Below are positions 21,676 through 33,155 of a stretch of DNA of 64,000 nucleotides, piece by piece (the stretch's first letter is position 1; each line of letters starts with the position of its first letter). The stretch is from assembly GCA_963920635.1 (NCBI GenBank), contig OY987298.1, positions 141,024,257 through 141,088,256 of the forward strand. The letters are read 5' to 3'. The position numbers and the translations under genes are program-made. The notes under the pieces are model-generated. The model was given only the letters and a program-made list of their open reading frames with translations, searched no databases and was not told the DNA's origin. This stretch comes from Pseudeuparius sepicola. Taxonomy: Eukaryota > Arthropoda > Insecta > Coleoptera > Anthribidae.

Positions 21676-24165
21676 CCCGTATAAAAAACTCATTCATAAA
21701 CAGGTGGAAATATATGGTCATTCCTACTATAGCCATAAAAAGTTGAAAACTGACTAAATACACTCTATTCAAACTAAATGCAAGTGGCGCGAAAACAGTT
21801 ACACGATGGAAGCACGTGAACAATTCTGAGGGCTAAAACGAGGCAGGGCCGCATTAAGGACGATCTCTATGAATTTTATAATATAAAATATTATAATAAC
21901 ATGCCCCAGTACTAAGAACTTTAAAAACAAACTTTAATTTAAATTTTAAATTAAATTTATATCTCTGTAAGAAACACCGATTCGCTGCACTCGCCCCCCG
22001 GGTCAGATTTTATTGCCGGCTAGCCAATAGCAAGCCGATCACGTGCGTATCACGCTCTAGCCATGCAACAACTTGTGTTTATGTTTCACTTGCGTTTAGT
22101 TTGAATAGGGTATAGCTATATTGCTACCGCCTCAATAATTAACCAGTGCAAATACTTATAAATGGGTTCATTAATGTATCCACTATTTTATGGTGAAATT
22201 CTACACTAATAGACTACATAAATAAATAGTTTGGATTTTACACAAAAACCCGCTGTGTTTCCACATTCATTTACTTGCCCGTAGGGGTATACAGTGCATA
22301 CCATTAGTTAGCTCTCACTGCGAAATTTTGCGAAAATTTTGTTAATTAAGGACACAGTATTGCTTCAGGCTATCAAATCATAACACAGTATTAGATATAA
22401 ATACCTTCGAAACTATATTGGTTCCTTGCCAATAAAAAGATAATCAAATATTTCTATTTCATTTTGTATCATTTGGAATCAGTTTGAACGCCTTGACATT
22501 CCAAAAACAATAGATACAATCAAAACAATTTTGTATTTTATTGCAAAAATGCCATATGCGGATGGACGCCCATAAATTTTGTATGAACCGTGAACTTGTT
22601 TTTTTTTATATGTTGATTTGTGAACTTGACATATATTTATATGGTCATCCTATCCGAAGGCATTCGTGTTGTATGCCTCAACGAAAAAAAAAATTAATGC
22701 TTTTGTTTACATTGTGAAAGATTAGTGCAAAGTGCAATTTGAAGATCAAGTAAATATAACTGGATACCTCTCAAATAAGATTAAATACGAAAGGTACCTA
22801 CAAATTAAGGGATGATTCCACGTGAAAAAAATTATTAATAAAACATCGTTTTGGCGACATCCGCAAACCCAAAACATTCCAGTGATGCAGACTTTAGGTC
22901 ATTGTCATTGTCACTGTAGTTAACATGTCTTACATTACACGAGAAGGCAAAAGTATAACAAGTTGCTTATACATATTTTTCTTTAAATATTTATTAGATG
23001 TATTTTTTACATAAATGTTAGACCTTTATTTTTTTCTCAAATATTATTTCCTCAGTTTTTCAGATAAAAATCGGAGTAATTCAGTTTTTCCGGAGAATCA
23101 GAATCTACTTTTGAAAACATTGTAGTGGTTGTACAGGAACGTCAAAGTTTGTAGGTACTTAACGATAATTCATTTATTATAATAATGCTAATAATTATAT
23201 TGTACATACTTTCTTTAGCCATTCTGTATGCAAAAAAGATTTCTGGTAATATATTATGTATACTATTCAGCAAAGCGTGTACATTTATTGAGTACAATTA
23301 TTATATATGCACGTTATATGCCTCAAGGGGTTTCTTTGCAATAAATTCATTAACTATAGTAGAAAATTTGTTATTTGTAAGTAACACATGATGCATGATA
23401 CAGGGAGATTTGCTGTGGCTATGACACAAAGACATTGTAAGTATTAATTATTTATAGCGTGTAAACATTGACAGAAACTATTAATTATTATATTATTAGG
23501 AAATATTCAAGAAGGAAAATGCTATTATTTGCAAAAATATACACAGATGCAAATTGATATGAAGGAAAAGATTATTTAACGAAAACGATGGATAAAATAT
23601 CATAGAAGATATCATTTATACCAACCTCTAATTTGGTGGATTTAAACTAATTTGCATCGACTTTAATTATTTTAGATTTCACTTTCATTTCTATATTTTC
23701 GATCCCGGATCAAGGAACCCGCGATTTATTTGTTAGTCATCCGTAGCAATCCTGGCATCTCCATTAAAATCATTTCTTTTGTTTTTGGTAGCGATGCTCC
23801 TTTGTTCGAACGTTTCGCGGCCTTCTAGATCTAAATGCCAGAGCGCAAAAAGACGAATTTTGCCGTCTGCGGTCTGACGTGATATGATCTGGTTCTTGAC
23901 ACGGCATACCTACTTTATATTAATTAAAACAAATCCTCCTCTTTTTACAATCGTGATGATTTTCTTGCCGTATTATACTCCGGTCAAAATTGTTGAACGA
24001 TGCATAATATTATGAATGCTACTCCTGAAAATTAAATATCTAAAATCAGTTCTGTACTGATCTGTACTTCTATCGAAAAATTTTAAAGATCTCACGTAAG
24101 TACCCCAATTTTACTTGATTGATCTGAGTAATGTTGTTTCCTGCAATAAGATACTGTAATATATA
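21676..24165. other. AT-rich DNA, no supported gene
   Basis: Reading frames are short and of low complexity. A slightly GC-richer patch at 23700-23890 (AACGTTTCGCGGCCTTCTAG region) has no open frame bounded by splice sites. Confidence 0.4.
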
Positions 24166-24401
24166 TACAATGTGTCCCGGATAAGAATGAACAGCATGGG
24201 GATCTTGCAAACGGTGAGAGATAGAACAACGGTTAAATAGGGGAAAAGTTGCGCAATTTTAAGGTCAATAAAACGGTAGAAACAGATTTCTAATATATTT
24301 TTTCGTTTTGGAGTTATTTTGAAAAAAGTGAAATTTTGCGTTTTTGAATTTATTTTTTTCTGAAGTTGTTATCACAGATAGAAAAAAAAATAGGAAACCT
24401 C

Positions 24402-25554
24402 GCTGAACCCATGGAACAGGCAGAAAATCCCAGAGGGCAGAGGAAGAACTGCTGAAAAGCAGCGACGAAGAGATCGGAAAATCTCTAAATGCCCTAAACA
24501 TCAAGGGTAAGGGGAAAATCCGACTGAGCGGAGCTGCCAAGAAAAGGTTTAAGTACCTTTTGGCGCAAGGGCTTCCGGCTGAAGAGGCCAGACAAAAAGC
24601 CCTCCTACCAATGCCATCGTCAACGGGGGATAAAGGACCAAAGAGGCTTCGGTCTGATGGGACCACCCCAGAAAAACCAGATCCTAACCGGACCAAGAAA
24701 GAAGGGCAACCACTGCGGGCCCTTCAACTTCCGTGAAGTCCGAAAGACCTACCTTCAGTCAGATGGCAGGAGGTATCAAGGTCGGGATACTAGCGGAAAA
24801 ATATCCGGAGGAACTTCTCACAGTGGATCAACAGAAGTCCATACAAGAAGCGATTCTCGATAAGATTCTAGCCAACAAGCAAGGGGCCACTGTAAAGCCG
24901 AGCTTCTACAGCTACCACAACAGGCCAGGATGGCTAGCTCTCCTCTGTGCCGATGAGAACACCGTCGGGTGGCTCAGGGACACTACGAGGGAACTCAAAC
25001 CATGGGAGGGGGCCAATCTTAGGATGGTATCCGAGGCTGAACTGCCTCATACAGAAGTCCTAGTTGCCTATTTCCCAGGAAGTGAGGACTACTCGAACGA
25101 GAAGATTCTCAAGCTGTTAGAGGCCCAAAATGAAGGAATCGCAGCAACAAACTGGAGGGTGCTTAGGAGATCATCCAGCGGCCCCACAGTAGAACTGACC
25201 CTCTCAGTAGATCACCAATCGGTGGAGGCTCTGAGCAAAAGAGGCAACAAGGTGAACTACAGATTTGGCCAAACTCAAGTAAGGCCAAGAGCTAGTAAGC
25301 CAAAGACCTCAAGCAAAGGTTCCCAGGAAAGGGCACAACCAGGTCCCTCTGGAATCAAACAGAGACAGGGCACGCAGAAACCAAGTGGCTCAGCAAAAGT
25401 AGCAGATAAAGGCAAACAAGAGCCTAAGAAATCAGCTAGTCAGCCAATTCCGCCTAAAGGCAAAAAGCCTAAGGAGGATGAAAAGAAGGCTGTTGGAGGC
25501 AAGCCAAGGGGCCAACCAGAAAGCCCCAAGGATACCTCCAAAAATGTCGAGTAA
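24402..25554 (+). pseudogene. LINE ORF1 (gag-like, DUF4780-type), frameshifted
   Basis: The first part, 24402-24735, is open in one frame (AEEELLKSSDEEIGKSLNAL, a basic Pro-rich linker, then a stop at 24733-24735). The main part continues in another frame from about 24700 to 25554. The reading therefore changes frame near 24690-24730. The second part contains MAGGIKVGILAEKYPEELL, GWLALLCADENTVGWLR, and AQNEGIAATNWRVLRR, a pattern I associate with the DUF4780 family found in ORF1 of insect LINEs. The tail is a Lys/Pro/Ser-rich basic stretch (about residues 165-270), suited to RNA binding. I see no CCHC knuckles. The stop overlaps the ORF2 start in ATGTCGAGTAA. No start codon is visible in frame upstream, so the element is probably 5'-truncated. 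Confidence 0.7.
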
Positions 25555-28500
25555 TATTCGATGCCTGCAGATAAATCTCCAGCACTCAAAAGCCGCCTCG
25601 AGTGTGCTTAGCAGGAGATTTATCAAGGGCAATTTCGGAATTGGGCTAATCCAAGAGCCCTGGATCAGTAGAGGACGAGTGTGTGGACTCCCATCAAAAT
25701 CGTGTAAGTTACTGTATAGCACCGTACACGATAAACCAAGAGCAGCAATACTGCTCTGCAATAATGTAAACTTCTTTTCCATTTCAGAATTTACAACAAG
25801 ACACTTGGTGGCCATAGAGGCGGAAGTCCCAACTGAGGGGGGCAAGAGGCGTATTATTATAGCCTCGGCCTATTTCCCCGGCAACGAGTCTCAAGCACCA
25901 CCAGAGGAAGTTAAGCGCCTCGTCACCTGGTGCAAGAAAAAGAACAAGCAGTACATTTTGTGCTGCGATGCGAATGCACACCACACAATGTGGGACAGCT
26001 CGAATATCAACCCCAGAGGTGAGTACCTACTTGAATTTTTGTCGGCTAATAACATAGACATAATCAACAAAGGTAATACCCCTACTTTTATGAATGCAAT
26101 TAGGAAAGAAGTTTTAGACATAACTCTAGCTAGTTCATTTATAACAGAATCAATAAAAAAATGGCATGTTTCTGAGGAGGCCTCAATGTCGGATCATATG
26201 CACATACGATTTGACATAGAGGCTGCGGTTATATGCATCGAAGTACGTAGGAATCCTAGACTAACCGACTGGGTCCTTTACAAGGAACACATAAGGTCGG
26301 AAGTCGAGGGAAATACCTACTCCATCGAAAGCGTAGAGGAACTGGAAAGAGCCACTGTTAATTTAAATAACCTAATAATATCGTCATTTGAGGACAACTG
26401 CCCGGTAACACAAAAGACTACATCCAGAGATGTACCATGGTGGAACAGGGAACTTGGCAGACTTAAGGCCAAGACAAGAAAATTATTCAACAGAGCTAAA
26501 AGCTCAGGGAATTGGGATGAGTACACAACATCCCTAACAGAATACAACAAAGAATTGAGAAAGTCTAAAAGAAGGACTTGGAGACAGTTCTGTGAGGGGA
26601 TTGATGAACTAGTCCCAGCAGTACGACTTCAAAAGGTCCTATCAAAAGATCACTCAAGTGGTATAGGCCTACTTAAAAAGCCTGATGACAAATTCACTCA
26701 AGATAGACAGGAAAGCCTAGAGGTTCTATTACAAACTCACTTTCCTGGCTCCACAATTTTAGAAGGAAATCAGGCACAGGCTTCTCTGGAAGAGGCTGTA
26801 CATCGCCCAAACAGAAGTCAAAAAAGCCTAGCGAAAAAGATTTTTAACTCTAACAAAATCAGATGGGCCATAAATAGCTTTAAACTCTACAAATCACCAG
26901 GCAAGGATGGAATTTTTCCAGCTCTGCTTCAAAACAGCATCGATGAGCTCCTACCAGCGTTAGGAGCTATATTCAAAGCTAGCTTTAACTTTGAATACAT
27001 TCCAAGTCTGTGGAGAGAGGCTAAGGTGGTGTTCATTCCAAAGACAGGAAGGCGTCCACCTGAAGACCCCAAGTCTTACCGACCCATTAGCCTCACATCC
27101 TTCCTCCTGAAAACAATGGAGAAACTAATTGATCTGCACATTAGAAGCGAAATCTTATCCGAGAAGAAACTTCATGTGAACCAATTTGCCTACCAGCCCG
27201 GCAAATCGACAATCAGCGCTCTGAATTGTCTAACAATGGATATTGAAAAGACACTAATGGCAAAAGAAATTGCTCTCTGTGCATTTATAGACATAGAAGG
27301 GGCTTTTGATAACACCTCATATGAATCCATAAAAAGCACCTGTGAAAGAAGAGGAATGAAATCTTCCATAATAAACTGGATACAATCCACATTGCGAAGC
27401 AGGGTTGTCACAACTGAAATCGGAGATGACTCGGTCACCGCTACCACGGTAAAAGGCTGTCCCCAGGGAGGGTTCTATCGCCTCTGCTGTGGTCACTGGT
27501 GGTCGACGACCTGTTGAAGGAACTGACAAACTCTGGCGTTGGTGTCCAAGGTTACGCAGACGACCTGGTCATTACAGTGAAAGGCAAGCATGAAGGCGTC
27601 ATTTCCAACCTAATGCAAAATGCCCTTAACATTATCAGCAACTGGAGCCATGAAGAGGGGCTTAATGTCAATCCAAGCAAGACGGTTCTAGTTCCGTTTA
27701 CAAAAAGAAGGAAGCTCAACCTGAAAGCACCCACGCTAAACGACAAGGAACTTACATTTTCCAGTGAAGTGAAATATCTAGGAGTCATACTAGACTCCAA
27801 ACTTTCCTGGAACCAACATCTACAAAAAACCATGGGGATTAAAACCAAAAATGATCCTATGGTCCTACTTTACTGTCGTAAGGCCGATCATCACATACGC
27901 CTCCCTTATATGGTGGCCAAAAACAAAGGAAAAAGGGGCGCAAGGCAAGTTGCAGAAAATGCAACGGCTGGCTTGTCTGGGTATCACAGGGGCCTTAAAT
28001 ACATGCCCCACAGTTGCAATGGAGGTAATGCTTGACCTCACTCCGCTACACATTTTTGTGCAAGAAGAGGCAACAAAAAGTGCCTCGCAACTTTACCAAG
28101 ACAACAAATTGAAAGCAGGGAACCTTATTGGTCACCTAAAAATACTGGACACTGTCCAACTACAATCCTTGACAATGCCAAAGGACTACATGCAGAAGAA
28201 ATACGACTTTGAACTATCGTTTGAAGTGGTCATCCAAGATCGCCAAACTAGTCAAATCGCAATACCAGAGACATCTTCAGGAACAAGCATCTGGTACACA
28301 GACGGATCTAAAATGGATGATGGGGTTGGAATTGGGATATATGGTCCTAATCATAGGACCTCACAGTCCCTTGGCAAGACACCATCCATCTTCCAGGCAG
28401 AACTTCAAGCCATAAATGTATGTGCTCATGAGTGTATCAACAGACGCATCAAGGGAGCAAAAATATACATTTTATCAGACAGTCAGGCAGCATTGAAAGC

Positions 28501-29116
28501 TCTAAAGTCTTATACTTATGAATCTAAGGTTGCCTGGGAATGTAAAACACATCTAAAGCAACTGGCTATAGGCAACAGATTGACCTTAATGTGGGTGCCA
28601 GGGCATGAAGGTGTTCATGGGAATGAAATTGCTGATAGCCTCGCTAGAGAAGGGGCTAAGGCTCCATTTTACGGTCCTGAACCATTCTGTGGCATAAACA
28701 AAAGCCACCTATTGACAGAGATCAAAACATGGGAAAAGGAACAAAAGGAAGCCTACTGGAGTAACACTCCGGGACAAAGACAAGCTAAAAGATTTTTGAC
28801 CTATTCGCCTCAGAACGCCAAAAAGCTTCTCACTCTAAACAAGAATGAATTAAGACTCATCACAGGTCTCCTGACTGGACACTGCCCTTTAAGATATCAT
28901 CTTAAAAAAATGGGCAAAGCAGACAATGGACTATGCAGATTCTGCAACGAACGGGATGAGACTAGCGAGCACATACTGTGTGAGTGTCCCCTCTTAATTC
29001 GAAACAGACTTAAATATTTCGAAAGGATCAATATAAATCCAAATGAAATTGGCAACTTAGCCCCAAGGAAAATACTAAGCTTCGTCAAAAGCCTAGGTGA
29101 CCTTGGAATTTATTAG
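25544..29116 (+). pseudogene. LINE ORF2 (endonuclease, reverse transcriptase, RNase H), broken
   Basis: From the ATG at 25544, an APE-type endonuclease shows LQINLQHSKAAS, the QEPW glutamate, the DANAHH block near 25966 and SDH near 26190. The reverse transcriptase shows SPGKDG, YRPISLTSFLLKTMEKLI, FIDIEGAFD (catalytic Asp near 27290), CPQGG near 27460 and YADD near 27555. RNase H follows with YTDGSK (28296), FQAELQAI, LSDSQAAL and the NEIADSLAREGA aspartate near 28630. A cysteine/histidine motif C-x2-C...H-x4-C lies near 28940-28990. Lesions: a one-base shift at about 27468, just after CPQGG, and a second frame change near 27830-27850. At the second point about 15-20 codons usual between the YADD region and the thumb also seem to be missing. 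The first part runs to 27517, the second uses 27499-27850, and the third runs 27851-29116. Not functional in this copy. Confidence 0.85.
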
Positions 29117-30564
29117 AGCAGGGTCATTCACAAAAGATCTAATTAGGTCGCAGTGAAGAAAGGCCGTAAGGGCAAAAAAAACGACCCCCAAGAAATCTAC
29201 AATCTACAATCTATCACAGATAGCAAAAAAAGAAAAACACTTTCTTATGGCACTTTTTAACGGGCTTTAAGATGGCGTTTTTAGATTTGTTCCACAGCGT
29301 TTCGTTTTTGAGAAACCATCTTAAACTTTATTTTTTAAATACGGACCTGGATTATTCTGCAGATTTTGAAAGCACTTTTCATTGAAAATACCATGATGTA
29401 TGACACGAAATATTTTTAAAATGTCTTGAGACAATTATACTGAAAATTTCTTTTTTCATTCATTTTTTTCTAATACGGTATTTAATAATAAAAAGTCTAA
29501 ATATTAATCAGTATTGTCAACAATTTAACTTACAACTTATCTTTCAATCGGAAAACCAAAAAAGGACGGTAAAGACTAATAACAGTCACTTACGATAATA
29601 AAAAATAAATAAAAATCATCCACCTAGAAGGCTTTGAAACAACGAAACTAACTAACCCCTTGTCATTTTTGGCATAACTCCCACTGTATCATTTAGTTAA
29701 TAATTTGTATTATTAGAAATGGAGCCGAACGAATGTATTGTTGCAATTAATAAATGGCAAAAGTTATGGGTTTCATTGGCTTAAAGCTTTCTTCTCACAA
29801 TTTGAAAACGCGAAAATTTACTCCAAAACACAATGCGACACTGTTTGCTGTAGGTACAACAACAGAGGAAAACATTTAAATTTTTGAAGTAAAAATAAAC
29901 TGTAAGTTAAATTGTTGACAATACTGATTAATATTTAGACTTCTTATTAGGAAATACAGGGCCGCAATATAAAAAAATGAATGAAAAAAAAAGGAATTTT
30001 CAGTATAATTGTCTCAAAACATTTTAAAAATATTTCGAGTCATATATCATGGTATTTGCAATGAAAAGTGCTTTCAAAATCTGAAAAAAAAATCCAGGTC
30101 CGTATTTAAAAAAGTAAAGTTGAAGATGGTTTCTCAAAAACGGAATGTTGTAAAACAGATCTAAAAAGGCCATCTTAAAGCCCGTTAAAAAGTGCCACAA
30201 GAAAGTGTTTTTCTTTTTTTTTTCTATCTAACAACTTCAGAAAAAAATAATATCGAAAACGCAAAATTTTACTTTTTTCAAAATAACTCAAAAACGAAAA
30301 AAGATATTAGAAATCTGTTTGTACCATTTTATTGACCTTAAAGTTGCGCAACTTTTTCCCCATTTAACCGTTGTTCTATCTCTCACCGTTTGCAAGATCG
30401 CCATGTTGTTCATTATTATCCGAGACACATTGTATACGTTGTTCTCTATTACCACCTATTGCTTGTTTTTATATGTATTACATTTTGTGTTTTTTATTTT
30501 TTAATATGTTACAGATCTTTTTTTAAATATATGTGATTTTAATTGTTCTTGTGTTCAATTGTAG

Positions 30565-30605
30565 TGTCCTGAGGATGACCAAATAAAGTGGTCGAAACGT
30601 CGACA
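30565..30605 (+). ncRNA. Hammerhead-ribozyme-like motif
   Basis: The order TGTC | CTGAGGA | T | GACCA-loop-TGGTC | GAAA | CGTC | GACA fits a minimal hammerhead: helix I TGTC/GACA, core CUGANGA, helix II of five perfect pairs with a seven-base loop, core GAAA, short ACGU helix III and cleavage after C at 30601. One extra U sits between the first core and helix II, which may weaken activity. Similar GAAACGTC motifs are known from Penelope-like elements and retrozymes. No Penelope protein is visible next to it. It could be a relic or a coincidence of a short pattern. Confidence 0.4.
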
Positions 30606-30864
30606 GATGAATAAATAGATTTTTGAATTACTGACGTCCATCCAATTATTCCTTTTTTCATCAATTCCAAACGTCACAAAACTTTCTCGAAATTTATATT
30701 AATTATTTATACATGTCACAACGAAACTATCTGTGAAAAATGAAACTGTTGTTATAATGAAGCTATTGTTTATACAAGCTTTTTGTCTTTTTAGGTACCT
30801 ATCTTGCCTAAAAGACACTTTTTCCTATTTCATAAAGAGATAAAATATTTTTTTATTTATTTTT
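30606..30864. other. AT-rich DNA beyond the hammerhead-like motif
   Basis: No feature seen. Confidence 0.4.
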
Positions 30865-30866
30865 AC

Positions 30867-31187
30867 CTTGAATTCAAAGGTGGCATAGAATGATATAATA
30901 TATTTTCTGGTTTGTGGTTTTAAAGGAATAATGCCGAAATGTGTCCAATTTCGACCACAGGCTTTTTTCTTTAAAACTTCTAACCAAATAAAATATCTCT
31001 CTAAATCTAAAACGCTGTGTAAGTATACCGGATTTCTATTCTTATCCAAGGGATATGACGACAGGTTTTCTACTTCTTGCAACATTTTTAATAATTTTTC
31101 TAATTGCAAAAACCGATTTGCATTTTTGTAATGTAATCGTTTAAGACGTATGAAAAAAACATTGTCATATGTTGCATAACTTCCCAC
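30867..31187 (-). CDS. Candidate minus-strand exon, product unknown
   Basis: A 107-codon stretch, long for such AT-rich DNA, ends at a good donor (CAAG then GTAAAA at 30866). It reads, in parts, LKRLHYKNANRFLQLEKLLK, EVENLSSYPLDKNRNP, LDLERYFIWLEVLKKKACG and NWTHFGIIPLKPQTRKY. The mix of Trp, Tyr, Leu and charged residues is protein-like and the first half is probably helical. Beyond the donor the frame turns to Lys/Ile-rich non-coding-like sequence. I see no strong acceptor upstream; the ATG at 31187 could be a start. No domain is recognised. It could be a host exon or a decayed transposon gene. Confidence 0.3.
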
Positions 31188-31698
31188 GTTAAGGCCACAC
31201 GTGTATATTTTTTGCTGTTCTCAATAGTCGAGAAGTAGAAAAAATGCAAATTATAAAAATTGCTCAGCAACTCACCTGAAAATCGCTGCAATTTTATGAT
31301 TTAATTGCATTTAATTGTATCTATTATTATTAACAAATGCATTGTAGATCACGAAGGGTGAGGGTGAATGCTACTAGTATTCGAAATTATCTAGGAAGTA
31401 TTATATCTTCGAAAGAGATCGATGCATATCTTTAAGATATTTCAAAATATGTAACGCTGATGTTATTTACTATTTTAGTATACACGGTGTAACTATGATT
31501 AAAATATACATTTTTACTGGTAGTAGGTTTTGACCCCAAGCAAGCCTATGAAGTTTATTAAAAAAAGATGATATGACAAAATTACTGTTAGACTTGGAAA
31601 CTTTTTTAGTACTATGCAGCGAAGAGTTGAAACTTGTATTAGGAATGGAGGAAAAAGTCTATGAAAAAGTTAAGAAATGGTGAGCTGTGTCGCGAAAG
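31188..31698. other. AT-rich DNA, no recognised feature
   Basis: No exon, repeat boundary or RNA gene that I can support. Confidence 0.4.
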
Positions 31699-32115
31699 TA
31701 TTATCAGAGCATATAAAACAACCAGCAGTATAACTTACTCTTGCGAAATCATCCGCAAATTCAATGACCTTGAGCCATGTTGGGGGAATATAAGTCAGAG
31801 GTGTAGTCGGGAAAATCAATTCAGAAATACAGAGTAGTATTAGCAAACTATAGAGTGTGTGGTAAGCACAAGCAGCTTTGACTCCTTCCTGGGATTCTTT
31901 ATTTAAAGATACTAGCACAAAGCACAATTTACAAAAAAGCACACTCCACGGCACTGTAATATCTCTCATACAGCCAAAAAAGAACTGCCCAATCGCCCCG
32001 ACACTGCATCCATTTGACAGGATCTATTCCCAAATGGCGGCCGCGCGAACAGGTGCGCAGAATTTTCCCGCCATGGGGAGTTTTACTGCTGGTTGTTTTA
32101 TATGCTCTGGTATTA
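31699..32115. repeat. Foldback-like repeat with 35-bp arms
   Basis: TATTATCAGAGCATATAAAA...CCAGCAGTA at 31699-31733 pairs with TACTGCTGG...ATATGCTCTGGTA at 32080-32115. The enclosed 345 bp are not palindromic. They include CAAATGGCGGCCGCGCGAAC near the right arm. No gene is assigned. Confidence 0.65.
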
Positions 32116-32892
32116 TTGTGAAAAGTGAAAATATATTAGTCAAGTGATAAATGTGATTATTACTGAGTGAGTACTAGGTGAGTCTTGATATTATTATTCT
32201 TTATTCAGGATGATAGGGCTACAGACAAACACTTAAAAACACTAACGCGCCGCTGCTGTGCCCCATGGGAGGAAATTTGCAACTTTTTACAGATTTTCAA
32301 GGAATTATCTGACGGTATGGCAACGCTTTAGTAGAAAGCCATCGCTTCAATAATGAAAGGACCTTGCGACTGTCTCCAAAATTCGAAAAATATTTTGATA
32401 GGCCATAACTTTTTATTTTCTACACATTAAAAAACTTTCATTGCACAAAAAAATTAATTAGTTTCAACGCACTGGGTATTATTTTAATAGCATCATCTTT
32501 CACACACGTGGTGAAATTTGTAAAAGAGAAGGTATAACTATATATATATATCCAGGTTCCATAAAATGAATTATTTTTATTACCAGTTAAAAGTTGTATG
32601 TCAAAATTAATACCTATCCGATTCTCACAAGTTTAATTTCACACAATGGTGAGTGGAGGAATTGTTTTGAAATTCAATTATCCGTGTGACTTTAGGACTA
32701 GGTAAATACGACGAATCCTTCTTGCTGAAGATAGAATCGAAATTAACATTTACTTTCTTTACTAGGTTTACTGAAATAAGGCATTTAAATGTAACCAACT
32801 CGGGAAAGAACAAGTTTTATTACGCAAAATAATTTTAAAGAGCGCGGTCCATACACTCAACACATCATCTCTAACTAGGTGGAGCCTGATAC
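32116..32892. other. AT-rich DNA, no recognised feature
   Basis: Includes a short TA microsatellite near 32540. No exon seen. Confidence 0.4.
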
Positions 32893-32900
32893 AGTACGGC

Positions 32901-33147
32901 CACTGCCATCGTAAAATAAACTGGGCTGCTTTTCCAACACAATCATTTGTCCCACCTATATACATATATATGTCCCACCGAAAGGTCGGCCATATTGGGC
33001 GCACACATCCTTGGCTGTCAAATGTCAAATGCACGAGGGCCGTGGTTGGCCGTTGTCAAATGTCATTTTGCGTTGCCACCACAAAATTCGCTTTTCCCCT
33101 AGAATGCACTCTAAATCCCCTAGAATGCAAACAATATGGCGGCTATT
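32901..33147. mobile_element. 247-bp miniature element related to 40300-42683
   Basis: AGTACGGC occurs directly on both sides (32893-32900 and 33148-33155), which looks like an 8-bp target duplication. Inside, TCGTAAAATAAACTGG matches the terminal repeat of the larger element. 32975-33140 matches its right end (42450-42625), with shared text CGGCCATATTGGG, GTGGTTGGCCGTTGTCAAAT and TCGCTTTTCCCCTAGAATGC. The two ends of this small copy are only weakly inverted. It is non-coding and probably non-autonomous. Confidence 0.6.
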
Positions 33148-33155
33148 AGTACGGC

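Larger units (their letters stand above)
24391..29211 (+). mobile_element. Non-LTR retrotransposon (LINE), LOA/R1-group, with inactivating lesions
   Basis: The element carries two overlapping ORFs and a short 3' UTR ending in tandem AATCTAC units (AATCTACAATCTACAATCT). Imperfect target duplications of about 18 bp flank it (ATCACAGATAG plus an A-run, at 24371 and 29213). ORF2 has the order endonuclease, reverse transcriptase, RNase H and cysteine motif seen in the R1/LOA/I group of LINEs; this assignment is by motif order, not by phylogeny. The 5' end is probably truncated, because ORF1 has no start codon in frame. Frameshifts in ORF1 and ORF2 make this copy inactive. Confidence 0.85.
24168..30432. 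mobile_element. Foldback element TA-CAATGTGTC, split by a LINE
   Basis: It starts TA-CAATGTGTCCCGGATAA and ends TTATCCGAGACACATTG-TA. Without the LINE it is about 1.4 kb. The arms include GTGAGAGATAGAACAACGGT and GTTGCGCAA and their complements near 30340-30400. The centre lies near 29710, flanked by GTATTGTCAACAATTTAAC and complement. The LINE entered the left arm, so the right arm preserves the uninterrupted target near 30225. Confidence 0.88.
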
